From NCBI RefSeq assembly GCF_900626095.1, contig NZ_UYZZ01000010.1:1-64000 (forward strand): 64,000 nt of DNA, given 5' to 3'. The notes beneath the pieces are model-generated. The model searched no databases. It saw nothing but the letters and a program-made list of their open reading frames with translations, and was not told where the DNA came from. Below, piece by piece: positions 8,730 through 16,685 of this stretch. This stretch comes from Clostridium rectalis (GTDB taxonomy: Bacteria; Bacillota; Clostridia; Clostridiales; Clostridiaceae). The stretch's first letter is position 1, and every line of letters begins with the position of its first letter. The position numbers and the translations under genes were made by a program.

Positions 8730-9671
8730 GTGTTTTTAGATACTATAATAGGACACACTAATATAAAAACACAGATTATAAATTCTATAGATAATAAAAG
8801 GTTTTCACATGCTCATATATTTTCAGGAGAGGATGGCATTGGGAAGGGGCCTTTAGCTAAGGGGATAGCTATTTATTTGATGAAAGAAAAGATAAATAAG
8901 CAATATGTTGATATAATAGAATTTGGAATAGAAAAAAATAAAAAGACTATAGGGGTAGACAGGGTAAAAAGCATTATAAGAGAGATAAATATAAAGCCTT
9001 ATGAGAAAGATAAAAAAGTGGTTATAATTCATAATGCTGATTGTATGACTATAGAGGCTCAAAATTCTTTTTTAAAAACTATAGAGGAACCACCACAAGG
9101 TGTATTTATTTTTATGTTGTGTGAGAATCTTGAAAACTTATTAGATACTATTAAATCTAGATGCCAAATATATAAACTTCATCATTTAACAAATAAAGAG
9201 ATGATGGAGTTTTTAAAAAGAGAATATAGTTATTTAAATAATAAAGAAATAGAAACCATAGTTTCTTTCAGTGATTGTATACCTGGAAGAGCAGAGAAAT
9301 TTATAAAGGATAAATCTTTTCAAAATATAAGAAATTTGACAATAGATATATTAAAAAAGTTAAAGAATCCAGAAATAGATATTTTACAATTTGAAAATGA
9401 ATTAATGAAATATAAATTTATGTGGGAAGAGATTTTGACATGTTTTTTTTCATATATTAGGGATGTTTTTATATATAAAGAAACTGGTCATATAGATTTA
9501 ATAATCAATGGTGATAAGATAGATGATGTAAAGGGTATTTCAGAAATGTTTTCAATCAATGAATTAAATGATATTATAGATATAATAAAATATACAAGAA
9601 AAAAGCTTGATAGGAATGTAAACTCAGCATTAGTTTTTAATTCCATGTTGTTTAAAATGCAGGAGGTATAA
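8730..9671 (+). CDS. holB: DNA polymerase III delta' subunit
   Basis: Part of the clamp loader that places the sliding clamp on DNA. The 313-residue protein has the AAA+ fold of delta': GHTNIKTQI at the start, then SHAHIFSGEDGIGKGPLAKG (a degenerate P-loop region), the VKSIIREI helix, EAQNSFLKTIEEPP and the SRCQIYKL sensor stretch. It appears to lack the four-cysteine zinc module of the longer forms. The GTG start has GGAGG at the right distance. It lies 14 bases after darA and 6 before ricT, clearly in one operon. Confidence 0.92.
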   Translation: MFLDTIIGHTNIKTQIINSIDNKRFSHAHIFSGEDGIGKGPLAKGIAIYLMKEKINKQYVDIIEFGIEKNKKTIGVDRVKSIIREINIKPYEKDKKVVIIHNADCMTIEAQNSFLKTIEEPPQGVFIFMLCENLENLLDTIKSRCQIYKLHHLTNKEMMEFLKREYSYLNNKEIETIVSFSDCIPGRAEKFIKDKSFQNIRNLTIDILKKLKNPEIDILQFENELMKYKFMWEEILTCFFSYIRDVFIYKETGHIDLIINGDKIDDVKGISEMFSINELNDIIDIIKYTRKKLDRNVNSALVFNSMLFKMQEV

Positions 9672-9677
9672 ATATAT

Positions 9678-10586
9678 ATGGTAAAAGTTGTGGGTGTACG
9701 ATTTAAAAAAGCAGGAAAAATATATTATTTTTCCCCAGGGGAATTACAAATAGAAAAGGGAAGTAGTGTTATAGTTGAAACTGCTAGAGGAGTAGAGTTT
9801 GGTGAATGTGTTATTGGTTCAAAAGAGATAGGTGAGGATGAAATAGTTACTCCTTTAAAAAGTGTTATAAGAAGGGCTTCTCAAGAGGATATTATAAAAC
9901 ATAGAGAAAATAAAGAAAAGGAAGAAAATGCATTTAATATATGTTTAGATAAAATTCAAGAACATAATTTGCAAATGAAACTTATAGATGTAGAATATAC
10001 TTTTGATAATAATAAAGTAATTTTTTATTTTACAGCAGATGGAAGAGTAGATTTTAGAGAGCTTGTAAAAGATCTTGCTGCTATATTTAGAACAAGAATA
10101 GAATTAAGGCAAATAGGAGTTAGAGATGAGGCTAAAATGATCGGCGGACTAGGACCATGCGGGAGAGCCATGTGTTGCTCAACTTATCTAGGGGATTTTG
10201 CACCAGTTTCAATAAAAATGGCTAAGGAACAAAATTTATCCTTAAATCCTACAAAAATATCCGGCATTTGTGGAAGACTTATGTGTTGCTTGAATTTTGA
10301 ACAAGAAACTTATGAAGGAATTAGAAAAAGACTTCCTAAAGTGGGATCAATAATAAAATCAGAGTACGGAGATGGGGAAGTTATCTCTAATAGTGTAGTT
10401 AAAGAAAGTGTAAAGGCTAAAATAAAACCAACAGATGGTGGAGAAGAATTTATAGAAGAAATCCCAATTGAAAAACTTAGATTAATTTCAGGATCTTATG
10501 AAGGTACTATAAATGAAGAAGATATTAAAATAGAAGTTGATGGTGAAGACGAGGATATAATTAAAGAACTGTTTAAGGAAAATTAG
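9678..10586 (+). CDS. ricT: PSP1-domain protein RicT (YaaT), RNase Y specificity factor
   Basis: In Bacillus, RicT works with RicA and RicF as a Y-complex carrying iron-sulfur clusters; it steers RNase Y and helps sporulation and competence. This 302-residue protein has the PSP1 core, including the cysteine motifs GPCGRAMCC (about 159-167) and ICGRLMCCLNFE (about 194-205) that bind the cluster. An acidic C-terminal tail follows. It starts at an ATG behind AGGAGG and lies directly after holB. The ricA and ricF partners are not in this window. Confidence 0.92.
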   Translation: MVKVVGVRFKKAGKIYYFSPGELQIEKGSSVIVETARGVEFGECVIGSKEIGEDEIVTPLKSVIRRASQEDIIKHRENKEKEENAFNICLDKIQEHNLQMKLIDVEYTFDNNKVIFYFTADGRVDFRELVKDLAAIFRTRIELRQIGVRDEAKMIGGLGPCGRAMCCSTYLGDFAPVSIKMAKEQNLSLNPTKISGICGRLMCCLNFEQETYEGIRKRLPKVGSIIKSEYGDGEVISNSVVKESVKAKIKPTDGGEEFIEEIPIEKLRLISGSYEGTINEEDIKIEVDGEDEDIIKELFKEN

Positions 10587-10595
10587 GGGGAAACT

Positions 10596-10799
10596 ATGAA
10601 GTCTATTTTAAAAGTGAACAATATGAAGAATATGATTGATGTTAATAGTATTAGAAGAGCTATATCAAATAATGAAGGTGTCATAGCGTGTCAGATAGAT
10701 TTAGATAAAAAAGAAGTAGATGTAGTCTATGATGGGTATTCTTTAACTGTAGACAAATTAGTTGAATCAATAGAAGACTTGGGGTACACTATTTTATAA
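10596..10799 (+). CDS. HMA-like small protein without metal-binding cysteines
   Basis: This 67-residue protein has the pattern of heavy-metal-associated (ferredoxin-like) domains: MKSILKVNNM, a helix with IRRAISNNEGV, QIDLDKKEVDVVYD, then LVESIEDLGYTIL. The CxxC pair that binds copper or zinc in the first loop is absent; the only cysteine (in VIACQID) lies elsewhere. It may mediate protein contact instead of metal transport. It lies 9 bases after ricT, where Bacillus has yabA, so it is probably co-transcribed. Function unknown. Confidence 0.75.
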   Translation: MKSILKVNNMKNMIDVNSIRRAISNNEGVIACQIDLDKKEVDVVYDGYSLTVDKLVESIEDLGYTIL

Positions 10800-10880
10800 A
10801 AATCACTTTAAAAATTGTCATAAACGTGGTAAAATATAAATCGGATATACTTGTCCAAAAATATAAGGAGGTGTATACAT

Positions 10881-11051
10881 ATGGCATACAAAATAGTAGA
10901 TACATGTATAAATTGTGGAGCATGTGCTTCAGAATGTCCAGTTAATGCTATAAGCCAGGGAGACACTCAGTTTGATATAGATGCTGCAGCTTGCATCGAT
11001 TGTGGAAACTGTGCTAACGTTTGCCCAGTAGGAGCACCAGTTCAAGACTAG
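10881..11051 (+). CDS. 2[4Fe-4S] ferredoxin (clostridial type)
   Basis: A small electron carrier of 56 residues, the classic clostridial length. Two CxxCxxCxxxCP sets are complete: CINCGACASECP (9-20) and CIDCGNCANVCP (38-49), each cluster taking three cysteines from one set and one from the other. It would serve pyruvate:ferredoxin oxidoreductase, hydrogenase and similar enzymes. The AAGGAGGTG site fits the ATG at 10881; in-frame upstream codons have no site. It has its own terminator, so it probably forms a separate, highly expressed transcript. Confidence 0.96.
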   Translation: MAYKIVDTCINCGACASECPVNAISQGDTQFDIDAAACIDCGNCANVCPVGAPVQD

Positions 11052-11062
11052 TTAAGAGAAAA

Positions 11063-11086
11063 GGCCACTATATAGTGGTCTTTTTT
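11063..11086 (+). terminator. Terminator of the ferredoxin gene
   Basis: GGCCACTA / TAGTGGTC stem with a two-base loop, then TTTTTT. Confidence 0.88.
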
Positions 11087-11110
11087 ATAAATAAATTTTA
11101 AAAAGTAAGG

Positions 11111-11147
11111 CTTTATGTCACAAACGACATAAAGTTTTATTTTTTTC
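11111..11147 (+). terminator. Second, tandem terminator-like hairpin
   Basis: CTTTATGTC (11111-11119) pairs with GACATAAAG (11126-11134), followed by a T-rich run. It backs up the first terminator. Confidence 0.65.
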
Positions 11148-11248
11148 TCAATATATATTTATAAAGTAAGTACGTTCTACTGAAATTGACAATTATATTT
11201 TCTTAATCGATAATAAGTAGTAAACAGAATAATAGAAAGGAAAATAAA

Positions 11249-12001
11249 ATGTTAAAGAAGAGTTTAATACAAGATAATGAAACTTTAGAAGATTTGAAGT
11301 TAAAGGGACTTTATATAATACAAAAGAAGCAGGGATTTAGATTTGGAATGGATGCAGTATTACTTGGCAACTTTGCAAGAGTGAAAAAGAATGATTCAGT
11401 AATAGATTTATGTACAGGTACTGGTATAATTCCTTTTATAATATCAGGGAAAAATGAGGTTAAAAATATATTAGGTATAGATATACAACAAGAACTTATA
11501 GATATGGCTAATAGAACAGTTGAATATAACAATTTAAAAGGGCAAATTAATTTTATAAACGAGGATTTAACAAATGAAAAGGCAATTAAAGAATTAAATA
11601 GGGCAGATGTTGTTACAGTTAATCCACCTTATAAGTTAAGAAATTCTGGTGTGATTAATTTAGATGATAAAAACGCTATTTCTAGACATGAGATAAGTTG
11701 TAATTTGGATGATGTAATACGAGCGGCTAAAATCCTTTTAAAGGATAGGGGGAAATTTTATATGGTTCATAGACCGGAAAGAATGGCAGATATATTATGT
11801 ACTATGAAAAAGTATAAAATAGAGCCTAAAGTTATACGTATGGTTCAACCTAATAAAGATAAATCACCTAATTTAATACTATTAGAAGGTCAAAAAAATG
11901 CAGGAGCATTTTTGAGGTGGGAAAAAACTTTGTATGTTTATGATGAAGAAGGAAACTATACGGATGAAATAAAAAGAATTTATGGAGAAATGGGGAATTA
12001 A
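11249..12001 (+). CDS. trmN6: tRNA1(Val) A37 N6-methyltransferase-like protein (TrmN6, YabB)
   Basis: A SAM-dependent N6-adenine methyltransferase of the TrmN6 family, which modifies A37 of tRNA-Val in E. coli. The 250-residue protein has the GFRFGMDAVLL signature (about 29-39), the SAM loop VIDLCTGTGIIPF and the catalytic NPPY (125-128). It overlaps functionally and physically with rsmI: its stop is two bases before the GTG of the next gene. Bacillus has the same pair (yabB, yabC). The tRNA target in clostridia is inferred from the family. Confidence 0.88.
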   Translation: MLKKSLIQDNETLEDLKLKGLYIIQKKQGFRFGMDAVLLGNFARVKKNDSVIDLCTGTGIIPFIISGKNEVKNILGIDIQQELIDMANRTVEYNNLKGQINFINEDLTNEKAIKELNRADVVTVNPPYKLRNSGVINLDDKNAISRHEISCNLDDVIRAAKILLKDRGKFYMVHRPERMADILCTMKKYKIEPKVIRMVQPNKDKSPNLILLEGQKNAGAFLRWEKTLYVYDEEGNYTDEIKRIYGEMGN

Positions 12002-12003
12002 TA

Positions 12004-12852
12004 GTGGGTATAGGAAAACTTTTTGTAGTACCAACTCCAATAGGAAATTTAAAAGATATAACCTTAAGGGCCTTAGAAATTTTAAAAAAAGTTGATATTA
12101 TAGCAGCTGAAGATACAAGGCAGACGCTAAAACTTGTAAACCATTATGAGATTAAAAAAACGTTAATAAGCTATCATAAACATAATGAACAGATTAAAAG
12201 TGATTATATAATAAATTTAATAAAGGAAGGCAAAAATATTGCTCTAGTTAGTGATGCAGGAACTCCTGGGATATCGGACCCCGGCAGTGTTATTATAAAT
12301 AAATGTATAGAAGAAAGTATTTGTTTTGAAGTAATTCCAGGGGCTACAGCTTCTATAACTGCACTGGTATACTCGGGGATGGACACAACAAAATTTTTAT
12401 TTAGAGGATTTTTACCAAGAGAAAATAAAGAGAGAAAAATTGTAATAGATGAAGTTAAAGATAGAAAGGAAACTTTAATATTTTACGAAGCCCCACATAG
12501 ATTAATAAATACATTATCATTTTTTATGGATAACCTAGGTAATAGAAAAATATCAATTTGCAGAGAACTTACCAAAATGCATGAAGAAATATTAAGATTT
12601 TCAATGGAAGATGCAATAAAATATTATAATTATGATAACTATCCTAAAGGGGAGTACGTATTAATAGTAGAAGGCAAAAGTGAGGCTGAAATAATAGAAG
12701 AAGAAAGGGGGAAATGGGAGAATTTAACTATAGAACAACATATAATAAAATATATGGAAGAAGGCTTAAATAAAAAGGAGGCTATTAAACGAGTAGCCAA
12801 GGATAGATCTTTGCCTAAATCTGATATTTACAAATATTCGATAAATATTTAA
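12004..12852 (+). CDS. rsmI: 16S rRNA 2'-O-methyltransferase RsmI
   Basis: Methylates the ribose of C1402 in 16S rRNA, helping decoding at the ribosomal P site. The 282-residue product belongs to the tetrapyrrole-methylase fold: LFVVPTPIGNLKDIT at the N-terminus, AAEDTR, SDAGTPGISDPG (about 83-94) and FYEAPHRL in the middle, then a small helical tail. It has a GTG start immediately after trmN6, with a GGGG stretch inside the previous gene as binding site. Confidence 0.94.
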   Translation: MGIGKLFVVPTPIGNLKDITLRALEILKKVDIIAAEDTRQTLKLVNHYEIKKTLISYHKHNEQIKSDYIINLIKEGKNIALVSDAGTPGISDPGSVIINKCIEESICFEVIPGATASITALVYSGMDTTKFLFRGFLPRENKERKIVIDEVKDRKETLIFYEAPHRLINTLSFFMDNLGNRKISICRELTKMHEEILRFSMEDAIKYYNYDNYPKGEYVLIVEGKSEAEIIEEERGKWENLTIEQHIIKYMEEGLNKKEAIKRVAKDRSLPKSDIYKYSINI

Positions 12853-12912
12853 GAAATATAAAAGAAAATTGATATAATAGAGTGTATAGTGTTATAAATA
12901 CACTTTTTAACA

Positions 12913-12965
12913 TTGAGATTTTTAACAAATTAATGTTATAATATTAAAGTAACATTAAATTAACA
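12913..12965 (+). promoter_or_regulatory. Promoter and WalR-like box before the NlpC/P60 gene
   Basis: TTGAGA (12913-12918), 18-bp spacer and TATAAT (12937-12942) form a good sigma-A promoter. Just downstream, 12949-12965 read on the minus strand as TGTTAA-N5-TGTTAC, a full match to the Bacillus WalR consensus of two TGTWAH half sites five bases apart. The WalKR system controls CwlO-like wall hydrolases in Bacillus, which fits the downstream gene; the site near the transcription start is inference only. Confidence 0.55.
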
Positions 12966-13034
12966 TTAAAGAGAGAATAACGTAAAATTTTTATATTAAA
13001 TGAATTAGCTTTAAAATTTTCGGGGGGTGTCTTT

Positions 13035-14144
13035 GTGAATAAGAAACTAGTGGCTGCTATTATGGCTCTAGGATTAGTTCTTACTACTAATGTTTCAGTA
13101 TTAGCAGAACCATTGTCACAAACTATAAAATCACAAAAGCAAAAGGTTGAGCAAAATAAAAAATCTCTAAGTGAAGTTCAAAATAAAAAACAGAACTTAG
13201 AATTAGCTATAGAAAAGATGGACAATCAGTTATTAGAATTATTGGTACATATAAAGGATACTAAAAGTAAAATATCTAAGACTGAAAAAGATATTGTAAA
13301 GACAGAAAAGGATATTGAAAAAGCGGAAAAAGATCTTAAAGATCAACAAGAGTTATTTAATAAAAGAGTTAGAGCTATGTATGTAAGTGGTACAGGAAGC
13401 TATTTAGATGTAATATTAGAAGCAGATGGAATAAGTGATTTAATTTCTAGAGTAGAAAATGTTAAAAAAGTTATGGAATTAGATAAAAAAATAATTGCAC
13501 AACTTAACGAGAAAAAACAAAATATACAAAATAAAAAACGGGAACTAGATAGTCAAAAAAGCAAATTAGAATCACTAAAAAAAGATAACGAAAAGAAGTT
13601 ATCTGAAATAAAAAGTAAAAAACAAGAACATGAAAGTTTGGTTAATAAATTACAGCAAGAAGAAAATAAGTATACGTCAAATATTAATGAAGCTCAAGCA
13701 GCAATAGATTCTGCTATGAAAAAAATTGAAAATGCTAGAAATTCTGCGCCAAAATATGAACCATCAAGAGGCGGCGGTGGCGGTAGCTCTGCAAGTGCTT
13801 CATCAAGTAATATAGTAGCATATGCTTCTAATTTTTTAGGAACTCCATATGAATGGGGAGGAAATGGTCCGGGAACTTTTGATTGTTCAGGATTTACAAA
13901 GTATGTTTATGCTCATTTTGGGATTAGTCTTCCTAGAGTAGCGTCAGATCAACAAAATGCGGGAAGCCCAGTATCAAGAGATCAGCTTCAACCTGGTGAT
14001 TTAGTGTTTTTTGGTTCACCAGCACATCATGTTGGAATTTATGTAGGAGATGGATGTTATATTCATGCACCTAGAACTGGAGATGTGGTAAAAGTATCAC
14101 CTTTAAATAGAAGTGACTTTAGTGGTGGAACAAGAGTAAGATAA
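13035..14144 (+). CDS. Secreted NlpC/P60 peptidoglycan endopeptidase with coiled-coil
   Basis: A CwlO-like wall hydrolase of 369 residues. A signal peptide (cut likely after VLA, residue 24) is followed by a long charged coiled coil (about 28-235), a glycine-serine linker (SRGGGGGSSASASSS) and a C-terminal NlpC/P60 domain. The catalytic residues are Cys284 in FDCSGF, a histidine in AHHVGIYVG (about 332) and a further polar partner near IHAP. Such enzymes cut the D-Glu to diamino acid bond in peptide stems. The GTG start is preceded by GGGGGGTG. It stands alone, with a WalR-like site upstream. Confidence 0.93.
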   Translation: MNKKLVAAIMALGLVLTTNVSVLAEPLSQTIKSQKQKVEQNKKSLSEVQNKKQNLELAIEKMDNQLLELLVHIKDTKSKISKTEKDIVKTEKDIEKAEKDLKDQQELFNKRVRAMYVSGTGSYLDVILEADGISDLISRVENVKKVMELDKKIIAQLNEKKQNIQNKKRELDSQKSKLESLKKDNEKKLSEIKSKKQEHESLVNKLQQEENKYTSNINEAQAAIDSAMKKIENARNSAPKYEPSRGGGGGSSASASSSNIVAYASNFLGTPYEWGGNGPGTFDCSGFTKYVYAHFGISLPRVASDQQNAGSPVSRDQLQPGDLVFFGSPAHHVGIYVGDGCYIHAPRTGDVVKVSPLNRSDFSGGTRVR

Positions 14145-14151
14145 ATATTTG

Positions 14152-14183
14152 AATGGAAGGGGATTTAGATATCTCTTTCCATT
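14152..14183 (+). terminator. Weak terminator-like hairpin after the NlpC/P60 gene
   Basis: AATGGAAGGGGAT pairs with ATCTCTTTCCATT with two G-T pairs. The following tract is only moderately T-rich. Confidence 0.35.
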
Positions 14184-14299
14184 TATATAGCTCCTATTAT
14201 GTTTTATTCAAATCTTAATATCTACATTTCATATATAAGTAGGTCATATCTAATATATTCATATGAAGAAAAATGGCATGTTTAAAGGTAAATTATATA

Positions 14300-14330
14300 T
14301 TCCAACTTTTACTTAAGTTGGAATTTTTTT
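14300..14330 (+). terminator. Rightward terminator hairpin
   Basis: TTCCAACTT / AAGTTGGAA stem followed by seven T. It may be the true end of the NlpC/P60 transcript. Confidence 0.7.
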
Positions 14331-14335
14331 CGAAA

Positions 14336-14370
14336 AAAATCCCTCACATTTAAGTGAGGGATTTTAATTT
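14336..14370 (-). terminator. Terminator of abrB
   Basis: AAAATCCCTCAC / GTGAGGGATTTT stem flanked by A and T runs. It lies just past the abrB stop codon on the minus strand. Confidence 0.8.
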
Positions 14371-14383
14371 TTTAAATTAAAGG

Positions 14384-14629
14384 TTATCTTCCTTCTTTTA
14401 ATTCGCCTAAACAATTTTTACAGATGTTTTTTCCTTTATAATTGATAACATCTCTTGCATCTCCGCAGAAAATACAAGCTGGTTCATATTTCTTTAATAT
14501 GATTTGCTCCCCATCAACGTAAATTTCTAAAGCATCTTTTTCAGCGATATCTAAAGTTCTTCTTAATTCTATTGGAATAACAATTCTACCAAGTTCATCT
14601 ACTCTTCTTACAACTCCTGTTGATTTCAT
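14384..14629 (-). CDS. abrB: Transition-state regulator AbrB with a C-terminal zinc-ribbon tail
   Basis: AbrB is a DNA-binding repressor of stationary-phase genes. The 81-residue protein begins MKSTGVVRRVDELGRIVIPI, the highly conserved swapped-hairpin DNA-binding domain (1-50). The Bacillus multimerisation domain is replaced by a short four-cysteine module (Cys52, 55, 70, 73). This layout is typical of clostridial AbrB as far as I know. A longer in-frame start exists, but the GGAGGA site fits 14629. The promoter has a Spo0A box just past the start of transcription, as in Bacillus abrB. It probably links sporulation entry with toxin, solvent or stationary-phase genes elsewhere. Confidence 0.92.
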   Translation of the reverse strand: MKSTGVVRRVDELGRIVIPIELRRTLDIAEKDALEIYVDGEQIILKKYEPACIFCGDARDVINYKGKNICKNCLGELKEGR

Positions 14630-14656
14630 TAATAATCCTCCTCTAATTATACATTT

Positions 14657-14705
14657 TTCGACACACGTCTCATTAAATAGTAACAAACATTCCATTAAAA
14701 GTCAA
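14657..14705 (-). promoter_or_regulatory. abrB promoter with a Spo0A box
   Basis: On the minus strand TTGACT (14700-14705), a 17-bp spacer and TACTAT (14677-14682) make a sigma-A promoter. A TGTCGAA core, followed by AAAA, lies at 14657-14663, about 13 bases past the -10 box, thus at roughly +7. In Bacillus, Spo0A represses abrB through boxes at about this place. Confidence 0.75.
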
Positions 14706-15256
14706 TATATAAAACATAAATTGTTTTATAATATTACAAATTTCTTATTAAATTCCATCTAATGTTACTATACTACCAATTTATTCAAATGTCAATATGT
14801 TTTTAATGTAAAGTTACATTTTTTTACTAATTCTATAACCTTGAATATATAAGGGTAGGTAATAGATATTGTATATATTGGAATTATAAAAAGTCAATAA
14901 AAGAAATGATATTAAAGAAGAATATTTTCCATATAAAATAGTAATATAATGGATAAATTAAAATCATTGTCGAATTTTTAATAGTTGCTTAGTTATAATA
15001 AGGAATAAATTCTATTTAATTAACAAGACTAACATAAAATTCAATTTACATATATAGATAAACACCTCTTTTAAATGTTAATTATTATATGATAATTATA
15101 TTATGAAGGTGAATGAATGGTGAATGTAAAAAACAAGTAAATTTTTATTGTTTATTATTATCATTACTAGGAGAAAAAGTACAAGCTTAATATGTAAAAA
15201 TTCACGTTAATAATTGTGATATAATAATTATATAAATTTTGAAAGGGGAGATTTTC
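14706..15256. other. Long AT-rich intergenic region, one isolated Spo0A-like core
   Basis: No gene is supported here. A TGTCGAA core stands on the plus strand at 14968-14974, between abrB and the transaldolase. A 25-codon ORF at 15113-15190 has no properly spaced ribosome binding site. A GAAAGGGGAG site for the transaldolase begins near 15241. Confidence 0.5.
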
Positions 15257-15898
15257 GTGAAAATTTTTATTGATACTGCAAATGTAGAGGAAATTAAGCA
15301 GGTTGCTGCATGGGGTATTTTAGATGGAGTTACAACTAATCCTTCACTAATAGCTAAGGAAGGAAGAGATTTAAAGGAGGTTATAACAGAAATATGTTCT
15401 ATTGTTGATGGTCCCATAAGTGCAGAAGTAATAAGTTTAAAGTCTGATGAAATGATTAATGAGGCCAGAGAACTTGTTAAATTGCATAAAAATATAGTAA
15501 TAAAAATACCTATGTGTGAAGAGGGATTAAAAGCTGTAAGTGTATTAAGTAAAGAAGGAATAAAAACAAATGTTACATTAATTTTTTCGGCTCAACAAGC
15601 TTTACTTTCCGCTAAAGCTGGTGCTAGTTTTGTAAGCCCATTTGTAGGAAGAGTAGATGATATAGGAAATGGTGGAATGCCAATTATAGAGGATATTGTA
15701 CATATATTTGATATGTATAATATGAATACAGAGGTTATAGCGGCTAGTATAAGGACTCCTATGCATGTATTGGAATGTGCAAGGGTGGGATCGCATATAG
15801 CAACTGTACCATTTAAGGTGCTAACTCAGATGTTAAAACATCCTTTAACTGATATTGGTATAGAAAAATTTCTAGCTGATTATGAAAATATGAAATAA
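15257..15898 (+). CDS. Transaldolase / fructose-6-phosphate aldolase family (short form)
   Basis: A class I aldolase of 213 residues, the short TalC/MipB-type. The Schiff-base lysine is Lys83 in [10 protein letters not shown], with DTANVEEI at the start, GVTTNPSLI (24-32), TNVTLIFS and a SPFVGRVDD stretch (about 134-142). It moves three-carbon units between sugar phosphates in the non-oxidative pentose phosphate pathway, or acts as fructose-6-phosphate aldolase; these subtypes cannot be separated safely. The AAAGGGGAG site supports the GTG at 15257 rather than the TTG 18 bases upstream. It is a single gene. Confidence 0.92.
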   Translation: MKIFIDTANVEEIKQVAAWGILDGVTTNPSLIAKEGRDLKEVITEICSIVDGPISAEVISLKSDEMINEARELVKLHKNIVIKIPMCEEGLKAVSVLSKEGIKTNVTLIFSAQQALLSAKAGASFVSPFVGRVDDIGNGGMPIIEDIVHIFDMYNMNTEVIAASIRTPMHVLECARVGSHIATVPFKVLTQMLKHPLTDIGIEKFLADYENMK

Positions 15899-16053
15899 AA
15901 AATAGTTTAAAAGGTGTTTTTATAATATTTAATTTTTAAAACAATATAATACATTAAATGGGAATAACATTGTTGTTTAAATTGCAAAATTAATAAAAAA
16001 ATGAATGAAGAAATGAATATATTGTCTAAGTATTCCACAGCCCATAAAATAAG

Positions 16054-16173
16054 TTATCAACAGCTATTTTGTTGATAGTGTTAATAAGTTTGTGAATCTC
16101 AAGAATGGCAAGGGGTTATTTTAATGATGTTATCCACAAAAATAGTGGATAACATCATTAAAAATGTGGATAA
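16054..16173. promoter_or_regulatory. DnaA-box group 1
   Basis: Exact TTATCCACA at 16130-16138 and exact TGTGGATAA (opposite strand) at 16165-16173; near matches at 16054-16062 (TTATCAACA), 16070-16078 (TGTTGATAG) and 16144-16152 (AGTGGATAA). TTATNCACA is the DnaA initiator consensus. No dnaA gene is in the window, so this would be an outlying cluster. Confidence 0.6.
16119..16163. repeat. Perfect 19-bp inverted repeat holding DnaA-type boxes
   Basis: 16119-16137 is the exact reverse complement of 16145-16163, with a 7-base loop (AAAAATA). Each arm contains a GTTATCCAC core. No T run follows, so it is not an ordinary terminator; it could extrude as a cruciform. Confidence 0.85.
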
Positions 16174-16541
16174 GTATATAAATTACAAAAAATTAAATTA
16201 TTTTAATAAAAAAATGTTAATAATCTAATTTTTTTTCAATTGTCAAAAATAATAAAATAAAGTATTTAGGTTATTGGAATAAAAAATAAATACACAGGAT
16301 TTGTGCTTAAATTTACAAAACAGATTTTGATTTTACATTGTTTGGTTTAATTTAAATTTTTAACATAAAATCAATGTATTTTAAGTTGTATTTTAATTAT
16401 AAGTAAAATTAAAACTAGTTTTAGTTAAATATTTAGAAAAAGTGTGTCTAATAATTTTAACTGTTTATTCTAATATAATAAGATTTAATTATAGTTAGTT
16501 AAATAAAAAAATGTAGTGACTTCCTTTTTTATTGCATATAT

Positions 16542-16571
16542 TTGGTATATAGTAAATTATATATGTATAAT
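16542..16571 (+). promoter_or_regulatory. Promoter of the OTC-like gene
   Basis: TTGGTA (16542-16547), an 18-bp spacer and an extended -10 TGTATAAT (TATAAT at 16566-16571). The 5' leader would be about 108 bases. Confidence 0.6.
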
Positions 16572-16685
16572 AGAAATATATAGTAATTATATGTGGCTTT
16601 TTACATATTAATTATAAAATTAAGATTATTTTTAATACTATGGTGAAATGTAAACATATAAAATATATTTTTGGGGGAGATGCTT

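Larger units (their letters stand above)
15899..16541. other. Long AT-rich intergenic region with a DnaA-box group
   Basis: No ORF with a ribosome binding site is visible. The region contains the DnaA-box group at 16054-16173 listed below; the rest is A/T-rich and featureless to me. Confidence 0.5.

Noticed and set aside
14968-14974. Isolated TGTCGAA (Spo0A-like core) upstream of the transaldolase
   Set aside because: It is a single 7-mer with no promoter near it; kept only as a remark in the intergenic entry.
15113-15190. 25-codon ORF with a hydrophobic middle
   Set aside because: The GAAGGTG before the ATG is almost in contact with it, and nothing around supports translation.
16500-16571. 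Possible ArgR operator before the OTC-like gene
   Set aside because: The A/T-rich half-palindromes here do not match an ARG box better than surrounding DNA.
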